This document shows, piece after piece, positions 6,593 through 12,599 of a DNA stretch of 14,297 nucleotides. Under the pieces are notes generated by a model, which did not search any database, had not been told where the DNA came from, and saw nothing but the letters and a program-made list of their open reading frames with translations. This DNA is from CAZNMF01 sp035547155. Lineage in GTDB: Bacteria; Acidobacteriota; Vicinamibacteria; Vicinamibacterales; SCN-69-37. Location of the stretch: NCBI GenBank assembly GCA_035547155.1, contig DASZVJ010000256.1:1-14297 (forward strand), written 5' to 3'. A program made the translations under genes and the position numbers. Numbering within the stretch: position 1 is the stretch's first letter; every line of letters starts with the position of its first letter.

Positions 6593-7660
6593 ATGGTCCT
6601 TGGCGCTGCGTTCCGTCCACCCATGGTTGGCCTCGACATCGGCTCGAGTGCCGTCAAGGCCGTCGTCCTTCGCCGCGGCCGCGGCGGATGGTCGCTCGTT
6701 GCGGCCGCTGAAGCGCCGCTGCCCGAAGGCAGCGTGCAGGACGGCGCCGCCGCCGAGCCGACCGTCGTCAGCGAGACGGTCAGCCAGCTGCTCGATTCTC
6801 TGAAGCTCCGCCGCGCGCGTGTCGTCGCGGCCCTCGCGGGCCACGCCGTCATCGTCAAGCGCCTGTCGCTGCCGGCGATGAGCCAGGCGGAGCTGAACGA
6901 AGCGATTCCCTGGGAGGCCGAGCAGTACATCCCGTTCGACCTGTCGGAAGTCCAGCTCGACTATCAGGTCGTCGGCAACAACGCCGACGCGGCGAAGACG
7001 TCGCTCGACGTGCTGCTGGTCGCGGCGAAGAAGGATCGCATCGACGACCGGACGGCCATCATCGCGCAGACGGGACGCAAGCCCGTCGTGCTCGACATCG
7101 AGGCCTTCGCACTCGCCAATGCCTACCAGATGAACTATCCCGAGCGCGCCGACGCGCTCACCGCGCTGATTCACGTGGGCCGCGGCGTGACGATCGTCTG
7201 CCTGCTCGAGAAGGGCGAGCCGGTCTTCACGCGCGACATCTCGATCGGCGGACAGATTCACCTCGAGTCCATCCAGCGCGAGCTCGGACCGAGCGGTGTC
7301 GACGACCTCGCCGCCAGGCGCATTCTTCACGGCCAGTTCCCGGCAGACACCAGCCCCGACCAGGTGGCGGCGGTGCTGCGAGAAGCGAGCGCGCAGCTCG
7401 TGCTCGAGGTTCGCAAGACCGTGGACTTCTACCGTGCGACCGCGCCGGTGGAGAAGCTGAGCCGCGTCGTGCTGTCGGGCGGCGCGTATCAGGCCGTCGG
7501 TCTCGTGGATCTGCTGGCGAGCGAGTTCGGCGCGCCCGTCGACGTATTCGACCCGTTCCGGCGCGTGACGCGCCCCACCCGCGCCATCGGCGCCGATGCG
7601 ACGAGCCCGGCGTATGCCGTCGCCGTCGGCCTCGCGATGCGACAGGAAGGCGATCGATGA
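6593..7660 (+). CDS. pilM: type IV pilus assembly protein PilM (actin-like ATPase)
   Basis: PilM is a cytoplasmic actin-fold ATPase that binds the N-terminus of PilN and links the pilus motor to the alignment platform. Visible motifs are 'GLDIGSSAVKAVVL' (13-26, phosphate 1 loop), 'LSLPAMSQAELNEAIPWEAEQYIPFD' split around 91-116, 'GEPVFTRDISIGG' (208-220) and 'VVLSGGAYQAVGLVDLL' (adenosine loop region). The second phosphate loop reads 'IHVGRG', where the family usually has Asp instead of His. The 355-aa length fits PilM, and the 12 residues before GLDI resemble the usual short N-terminal segment, so I keep ATG 6593. ATG 6623 (345 aa) is possible. It is first in the operon and overlaps pilN by ATGA. 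Confidence 0.93.
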   Translation: MVLGAAFRPPMVGLDIGSSAVKAVVLRRGRGGWSLVAAAEAPLPEGSVQDGAAAEPTVVSETVSQLLDSLKLRRARVVAALAGHAVIVKRLSLPAMSQAELNEAIPWEAEQYIPFDLSEVQLDYQVVGNNADAAKTSLDVLLVAAKKDRIDDRTAIIAQTGRKPVVLDIEAFALANAYQMNYPERADALTALIHVGRGVTIVCLLEKGEPVFTRDISIGGQIHLESIQRELGPSGVDDLAARRILHGQFPADTSPDQVAAVLREASAQLVLEVRKTVDFYRATAPVEKLSRVVLSGGAYQAVGLVDLLASEFGAPVDVFDPFRRVTRPTRAIGADATSPAYAVAVGLAMRQEGDR

Positions 7661-8304
7661 TCAAGGTCAACCTCCTCGCGACCAACCCCGGCGCCGCGCC
7701 CGCGCGCGAGTGGCTGCCGCGCGATCAGCGTGCCGCGCTCGCCGGTCTCGGCATGCTGGCCATCACGGCGGCCGGCGTCGGCGGCTGGTGGTACCACCTC
7801 CACCGTGAAGGCACGGCGATCGACGCCAAGGTCGTCGCGTCGCAGGCCGAGCTGACGCGGCTCAAGGCGGCCTCGAAGGTCGTCGACCAGCTGACGGCGC
7901 GCAAGACCGAGCTCACCGAGCGCCTGAGCCTGATCGATCGGCTCCGCGCCGCCAAGCGCGAGCCCGTCGCGCTGCTCGAGACCGTGAGCCAGAGCCTGCC
8001 CGATGGGTTGTGGCTGCTCGAGATGAAGCAGACCGGCCCGTCCGTGCAGATCGACGGCCGCGCGACGTCGCTCACCGCCGTCACGGATTTCACCGAGCGC
8101 CTGCAGAGCTCCGGCTACTTCAAGAAGCCCGTGGAAATCCTGACGACGTCGACGGACGCGATCGACGACGTGGAAGTCATCAAGTTCTCGGTGAAGGCCG
8201 ACGCCGCGTCGCAGCAGGCGATCGATCCGGAGCCGGCGCCGACGGCGCCGAAGCGCGGTGGCGGCGCGGCACCGCGTCCGGCGGCCGCGCATCCAGGAGT
8301 GTAG
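7657..8304 (+). CDS. pilN: type IV pilus assembly protein PilN
   Basis: PilN is a bitopic inner-membrane protein that recruits PilM through its N-terminal cytoplasmic motif and pairs with PilO in the periplasm. The 215-aa product begins 'MIKVNLLATNPG', the recognisable PilM-binding INLL-type peptide. It then has one membrane segment (about 27-47, ending GGWWYHL), a coiled coil (about 55-95) and a ferredoxin-like core with 'LLETVSQSLPDGLWLLEMKQ' and 'TDFTERLQSSGYFKKP'. The last ~30 residues are a Pro/Ala/Gly-rich tail. The start ATG overlaps the pilM stop in ATGA. No separate promoter is seen. Confidence 0.93.
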   Translation: MIKVNLLATNPGAAPAREWLPRDQRAALAGLGMLAITAAGVGGWWYHLHREGTAIDAKVVASQAELTRLKAASKVVDQLTARKTELTERLSLIDRLRAAKREPVALLETVSQSLPDGLWLLEMKQTGPSVQIDGRATSLTAVTDFTERLQSSGYFKKPVEILTTSTDAIDDVEVIKFSVKADAASQQAIDPEPAPTAPKRGGGAAPRPAAAHPGV

Positions 8305-8306
8305 GG

Positions 8307-8894
8307 ATGGCCAAGAGTCTCAAAGATCTCTCACCACGTGCGCAGCTGATCGTCTTCGGGCTGCTGTCCGTGCTCATGGCCGCCGCGGCCTGGCAGGTGC
8401 TGCTCGGGCCATCGCAGGCGGACATCGTGTCGCGCCGCGCGAAGCTCGCCGCGCTCGAGTCCGATCTCGGCAAGGCCCACGCGGTTGCCGCGCGCATGCC
8501 GGCGGCACAGCGTGAAGTGCGCCAGCTCGAAGCGGCGCTGCGCGAGACGCAGGCCGTCATTCCCGAAGAGAAGGATCCGCAGGACGTCCTGCGCAACCTG
8601 CACGACGTCGCCAGCGACGCGCTGCTCGACATCGCGAGCTTCAAGCCGAAGGCCATGGTGACGAAGACCCAGTACACCGAGTGGCCCATCGAGCTCGGCT
8701 TCGAGGGCAACTACCACGACCTCGGCCGCTTCTTCGATCGCATCGCGGCGATGCCGCGCTTGATGTCGGTGGCCGATCTGCAGATCAAGACGAAGGCGAA
8801 GCCGACCGGCCGCGGCACCATCAGCGCGACCTGCGTTGCGACGACCTTCGTGTTCCAGAAAGACCTGGCGGACATCTCGGGAGGACAGCCATGA
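8307..8894 (+). CDS. pilO: type IV pilus assembly protein PilO
   Basis: PilO is the inner-membrane partner of PilN and contacts PilP in the periplasm. The 195-aa protein has a short cytoplasmic N-terminus, one membrane helix (about 13-33, 'LIVFGLLSVLMAAAAWQVLL'), a coiled coil (about 40-90) with 'VIPEEKDPQDVLRNLHDVA', and a C-terminal ferredoxin-like domain with 'WPIELGFEGNYHDLGRFFDRIA' split near residues 129-150. The ATG at 8307 has AGGAG 7 nt upstream and lies 2 nt past the pilN stop. The same frame is open further upstream within pilN, but that part is a shadow. It overlaps pilP by ATGA. Confidence 0.93.
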   Translation: MAKSLKDLSPRAQLIVFGLLSVLMAAAAWQVLLGPSQADIVSRRAKLAALESDLGKAHAVAARMPAAQREVRQLEAALRETQAVIPEEKDPQDVLRNLHDVASDALLDIASFKPKAMVTKTQYTEWPIELGFEGNYHDLGRFFDRIAAMPRLMSVADLQIKTKAKPTGRGTISATCVATTFVFQKDLADISGGQP

Positions 8895-9382
8895 AGGCCT
8901 TGACCGCGCTGCTGGTGATCGCAGCCGCCGCGCCGGTGGCGGCGCAAACGCCGACGTCGACACAGGCCGCACTCGTGCCCGTCGCCGACAGCGTGCCGGC
9001 ATCGATTCCCGTCGGCAGCCGCGTCGGCGATCTGCCGACCGGCTATGACGACGGCGGGCGCCGCGATCCGTTCACGAGCCTGATCGTGCCGAAGCGCTCG
9101 GTCACCGCGGCCAACGACGGCACGCGCGCGCGCACGGGCCTCGGCGGCCTCGCGCTCAACGACGTCACGATCCGCGGCGTCATCCGCGCGGGGACGACGA
9201 TGATGGCGATTCTCGAGGGACCGAACAAGCAGTCGTTCACGATTCGGCCGAAGGATCGCCTGTTCGATGCGACCGTCGTCGCCGTCGACGCCGACGGCGT
9301 CGTGTTCAGTCAGCAGGCCGAAGGGCTGGGAGCGAGTCAGGTGCGCAAGTCGCTGCGTCCGGCAGGAGAGGGCATCCAATGA
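8891..9382 (+). CDS. pilP: type IV pilus assembly protein PilP
   Basis: PilP is the periplasmic linker between the PilNO dimer and the PilQ secretin. The 163-aa product has a signal sequence of about 18 residues ending 'PVAA|Q' and a flexible Pro/Ser/Ala region. The signature 'YDDGGRRDPFTSL' (52-64) follows, then a beta-rich domain with 'LNDVTIRGVIRAGTTMMAILEGPN', the PilP HR fold. Unlike the classical protein it shows no lipobox cysteine, so it is probably released by signal peptidase I rather than lipidated. The start overlaps the pilO stop (ATGA) and has GGAGG nearby. Its stop overlaps the pilQ start (ATGA). Confidence 0.9.
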   Translation: MKALTALLVIAAAAPVAAQTPTSTQAALVPVADSVPASIPVGSRVGDLPTGYDDGGRRDPFTSLIVPKRSVTAANDGTRARTGLGGLALNDVTIRGVIRAGTTMMAILEGPNKQSFTIRPKDRLFDATVVAVDADGVVFSQQAEGLGASQVRKSLRPAGEGIQ

Positions 9383-10779
9383 AAACCATTCGTTACTGGC
9401 TCGTCGCGATCACGCTCGTCGCTGCGACGACGCTCGTGGGTGCGGGCGCGGCGCCGCAACAAGCGCCGGCGCCGGCGACCGCGCAGTCGCTGCGCACCTT
9501 CAGCAGCACGCCGATCGACGTCGACTATCAGGCGGCCAGCCTCCGGACGGTGCTGCGCCAGCTCGCGGAGATCGGCGGCGTCAATCTGATCATCGATCCG
9601 AGCGTCGACCCGCAGGCGGTCATCGATCTCAAGCTCACGCAGGTGCCCTGGTACCAGGTGATGGAGATCGTCCTTCGCTCCGGCAAGCTCTCGTCGCAGC
9701 TCGACGGCACGGTCGTCCGCGTCCTCACGCGCGATCGCGAGAAGGAAGAGCTGAAGGACGCGTTCGAAGTGCGCGTCGCCAACGAGCAGGCGCCCGAGCT
9801 GCAGACGATCCGGCTGCGCCTGAACTACGCCGTCGCGAAGGACATCGCCCAGCTGCTCGGCACGCTCGGCTTCGGCCGTCGTCAGTCCGCGAGCGGCACG
9901 ACGACGGGCGGCGGCGGATCGGTGCAGGCCGAAGAGCGCACGAACATGCTCGTCGTCCAGGAGACGCCGAAGAACATCGAAGAGATCAAGGCGATCGTCG
10001 CGGATCTCGACAAGCCCGAGCCGCAGGTCGAGATCGAAGCGCGCATCGTGCAGACGACGAACACGGGGCAGACGCAGCTGGGGTTGAACTGGGGCCTCAA
10101 CGGCCAGGCCGTGCCGGCGTTGGGCAACACCACGGGGCTGGCGTTCCCCAACTCCGCCGTGCTGGCCGGGACGATCAATCCGGGCGGGATCCAGGCGCCG
10201 AAGTCTGACTCGCAGGATCAGCGGCAGAACGCGATGAGCCTGGCGCTCGGCGCGATCAACGGCGCGTTCAATCTCGACGTCACGTTGCGCGCGCTCGAAC
10301 AGCAGGGCGTCGCGAAGGTCATCTCGCGTCCGCACATCACGACGCAGAACAACAAGGAAGCCGAGGTCACGCAGGGCTTCGAGATTCCGTATCAGGTCGT
10401 CACGACGGCCGGCGGCACTGCGACGACGAGCATCCAGTTCAAGGACGCGGCGTTGAAGCTGCTGGTGACGCCGAAGATCACCTCGGCCAACACCGTGATC
10501 ATGAACATCCAGCTCGAGAACGGATCGCCGAGCCAGCTGTTCGGCAGCGAAGCGGGCCCGTCGATCGCGACGGACCGCGCGCGGACGGAAGTGCAGGTCG
10601 CCGACGGCGCCACGACCGTCATCGGCGGCATCGTGTCGAGCAACGACCAGTACACGAATCAGCGGACGCCGGGCGTGAGCCGGATCCCGCTGCTCGGCTG
10701 GTTGTTCAAGAACAACACGTCCGACACGACGTCGCAGGAACTCCTGATTTTCATCACGCCGCGCATCATCCGAGGATAG
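9379..10779 (+). CDS. pilQ: type IV pilus secretin PilQ, compact form
   Basis: PilQ forms the outer-membrane channel for the pilus. The 466-aa protein has a signal sequence (about 1-24), an STN/N0 domain (about 44-118, 'VDYQAASLRTVLRQLAEIGG'), one Secretin_N/N1 domain (about 140-213, with 'RTNMLVVQETPKNIEEIKAIVADLD') and the secretin core (about 218-464). The core contains 'VAKVISRPHITTQNNKEAEV', 'TPGVSRIPLLGWLF' and the terminal 'ELLIFITPRII'. It lacks the N-terminal AMIN domains that bring many PilQ proteins to ~700 aa, so peptidoglycan anchoring must come from elsewhere if it is needed. It is coupled to pilP by ATGA and followed after 2 nt by a lipoprotein gene. Confidence 0.94.
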   Translation: MKTIRYWLVAITLVAATTLVGAGAAPQQAPAPATAQSLRTFSSTPIDVDYQAASLRTVLRQLAEIGGVNLIIDPSVDPQAVIDLKLTQVPWYQVMEIVLRSGKLSSQLDGTVVRVLTRDREKEELKDAFEVRVANEQAPELQTIRLRLNYAVAKDIAQLLGTLGFGRRQSASGTTTGGGGSVQAEERTNMLVVQETPKNIEEIKAIVADLDKPEPQVEIEARIVQTTNTGQTQLGLNWGLNGQAVPALGNTTGLAFPNSAVLAGTINPGGIQAPKSDSQDQRQNAMSLALGAINGAFNLDVTLRALEQQGVAKVISRPHITTQNNKEAEVTQGFEIPYQVVTTAGGTATTSIQFKDAALKLLVTPKITSANTVIMNIQLENGSPSQLFGSEAGPSIATDRARTEVQVADGATTVIGGIVSSNDQYTNQRTPGVSRIPLLGWLFKNNTSDTTSQELLIFITPRIIRG

Positions 10780-10781
10780 CC

Positions 10782-11462
10782 ATGAGACGCGATTCCGTTG
10801 TGGTTCGTATGGGAAGCGGCCGTGTGGGCCGCGTGGCCGCCGGCCTGATGGCGGCGGCGACGGCGCTCGCGCTGACGGGCTGCACCGCCGGGCAGCGCCA
10901 GGGCCAGTCGGCGTCGCTGCTGGTGATCGACAGCCTGCAGGCCGCGTCCGGCGCCAAGCCCGGCACGTTCGGCACCACGCTCGATTCCGACGTCGTCACC
11001 GTCGTCAAGAGCGTGCCGACGATCTTCGACGATCCCGGCTCGGTGTCCTTCCGGCTGGTGATGAAGAACCAGAACCCGGACAGCCCGGGCTCGACGCCGT
11101 CCGACCTCAACGCGATCACCGTCAACCGGTATCACGTGAGCTTCGTCCGCACCGACGGCCGCAACACGCCGGGCGTCGACGTGCCGTATCCGTTCGACGG
11201 CGCCTTCACGACGACGGTGTCGGCGAGCAACACCGCGACGGCAGGCTTCACGCTGGTCCGCATCCAGGCCAAAGAGGAAGCGCCGCTGAATCTGCTTGCG
11301 GCGGGCGGCGGGGCCAAGGCGATCTCGACGATCGCGCAGATCACGTTCTATGGCACCGACCAGGCAGGCCGTGAAGTCTCAGCGAGCGGCAACATCGGCG
11401 TGACGTTCGCCGATTGGGGCGATCCGGATTCCGGCAGCAGCAACAACGACAGCAACAACTAA
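10782..11462 (+). CDS. uncharacterised lipoprotein downstream of pilQ
   Basis: I do not recognise a named family. The 226-aa product has a basic N-terminus, a hydrophobic stretch (about 17-33) and the lipobox LTGC with Cys34, so it should be a lipoprotein. The mature ~190 residues are beta-rich, with 'PGSVSFRLVMKNQNPDSPG', 'VNRYHVSFVRTDGRNTPGVDVPYPFDGAF' (split around 113-145) and 'TIAQITFYGTDQAGREVSASGNIGVTF'. This suggests an immunoglobulin-like fold, and it ends in a Ser/Asn/Gly-rich tail. The ATG is 2 nt after the pilQ stop with GAGGA upstream, so it belongs to the pil operon. Position suggests a role with the secretin, for example as pilotin or accessory, but this is inference. Confidence 0.75.
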   Translation: MRRDSVVVRMGSGRVGRVAAGLMAAATALALTGCTAGQRQGQSASLLVIDSLQAASGAKPGTFGTTLDSDVVTVVKSVPTIFDDPGSVSFRLVMKNQNPDSPGSTPSDLNAITVNRYHVSFVRTDGRNTPGVDVPYPFDGAFTTTVSASNTATAGFTLVRIQAKEEAPLNLLAAGGGAKAISTIAQITFYGTDQAGREVSASGNIGVTFADWGDPDSGSSNNDSNN

Positions 11463-11501
11463 GGCCTCGAGGCCGTGCAATTTCCGAGATGGAGTGCTGA
11501 C

Positions 11502-12521
11502 GTGACGAGACGACTACTGACTTTGGCAGCCGTGCTGGCGTTTGCCGGCTGCTCGCTCGACAAACAAGCGGCGCCGCCGCTGACGGGCCCGTCCGAGCTC
11601 GGGCTGTCGCTCGCCGTGACCGCGACGCCGGACGTCATCACGCAGGATGGCCAGTCGCAGGCCACGATCCAGGTGGTCGCGCGCGACTCCAACGGCCAGC
11701 CGAAGAGCGATCCGGTGACGCTGCGCATCGAGACCTACGTCGGCGGCGTGGCGGCGGATCTCGGAGTGTTGTCGACGAAGGTCGCGACGACGGACACGAC
11801 CGGCGTGGCGCGACTCACGTATCGCGCACCGGCGGCGCCGCCGCCATCGGCCGCGTCCGACACCGTGGTCACGGTCGTCGTGACGCCGGTCGGCACCGAC
11901 TACGCGGGTGCGACGCCGCGCTACGCCGAGATTCGTCTCGCGCGGCCGGGCGTCATCATCCCGCCGGGCGACGGCCCTGTCGCATCCTTCTTCATCTCGC
12001 CGACCAGCCCGCGTGAAGACGACGACGTGTTCTTCGACGGATCGGCGTCGACGGGCAGCATCGTGTCCTACTCGTGGAACTACGGCGACGGGCGCTCGGA
12101 CTCCTCGTCGAGCCCGACGGCGCGTCATCACTACGGCCTGGCCGGCACCTACAGCGTGACGCTGACGGTGCGCGACAGCGTGGGACGCGAGGTCACCAGC
12201 GCGCCGAAGACGGTCACGATCACCGCGGTGACGCTGCCGACGGCGCTGCTGACGTTCTCGCCGACGACGCCGAAGCCGGGTGAGGCCGTGTTCTTCAACG
12301 CGAGCGCGTCGAAGGCCGCGCCGGATCACACGATCGCCGAGTACGAGTTCGACTTCGGCGACGGCACCGACATCGTCAGACAGTCCGGACCGTTCGTGGC
12401 ACATGCGTTCCCGGGCAGCGCGACGGCGGACGTGACCTATCACGTGACCCTCAAGGTCACCGACGACGCGGGCCGGGTGGCTGTGCTGAATCCGCCGCTC
12501 GACGTGACGATCAAGCACTAA
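11502..12521 (+). CDS. lipoprotein with Big-1-like domain and two PKD domains
   Basis: The start is GTG 11502, with GGAG 7 nt upstream. This gives 'MTRRLLTLAAVLAFAGC' and a lipobox Cys17 and is better than the in-frame GTG at 11475. The 339-aa product then has a Big-1/invasin-like domain (about 38-147, 'VTATPDVITQDGQSQATIQV'). Two PKD domains follow, about 159-242 with 'YSWNYGDG' and about 246-337 with 'YEFDFGDGT', each preceded by 'FF(D/N)(G/A)SAS'. Such domains are extracellular beta-sandwich modules used in adhesion or as spacers. It lies 39 nt after the previous lipoprotein and is probably co-transcribed with pilMNOPQ. A strong hairpin follows its stop. Its exact job is unknown. Confidence 0.8.
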   Translation: MTRRLLTLAAVLAFAGCSLDKQAAPPLTGPSELGLSLAVTATPDVITQDGQSQATIQVVARDSNGQPKSDPVTLRIETYVGGVAADLGVLSTKVATTDTTGVARLTYRAPAAPPPSAASDTVVTVVVTPVGTDYAGATPRYAEIRLARPGVIIPPGDGPVASFFISPTSPREDDDVFFDGSASTGSIVSYSWNYGDGRSDSSSSPTARHHYGLAGTYSVTLTVRDSVGREVTSAPKTVTITAVTLPTALLTFSPTTPKPGEAVFFNASASKAAPDHTIAEYEFDFGDGTDIVRQSGPFVAHAFPGSATADVTYHVTLKVTDDAGRVAVLNPPLDVTIKH

Positions 12522-12534
12522 CGTTCGCAATGTC

Positions 12535-12566
12535 CCCACGCGGCCGGCGGAAGCCGGTCGCGTGGG
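12535..12566 (+). terminator. strong GNRA-capped hairpin between the PKD lipoprotein and TPR genes
   Basis: Arms 12535-12548 and 12553-12566 pair over 14 bp (13 Watson-Crick plus one G.U in RNA) around a GGAA tetraloop of the GNRA class. The stem is very GC-rich. No U tract follows, so it is not a standard intrinsic terminator. It may reduce read-through, protect the 3' end of the pil mRNA, or do both. Confidence 0.55.
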
Positions 12567-12599
12567 CTTGGCAAGTCCTCTTCGGGCACGACGACACCT

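Noticed and set aside
6404..7330. 308-codon minus-strand frame under pilM
   Set aside because: It is antisense to pilM, Arg-rich, and has no recognisable domain.
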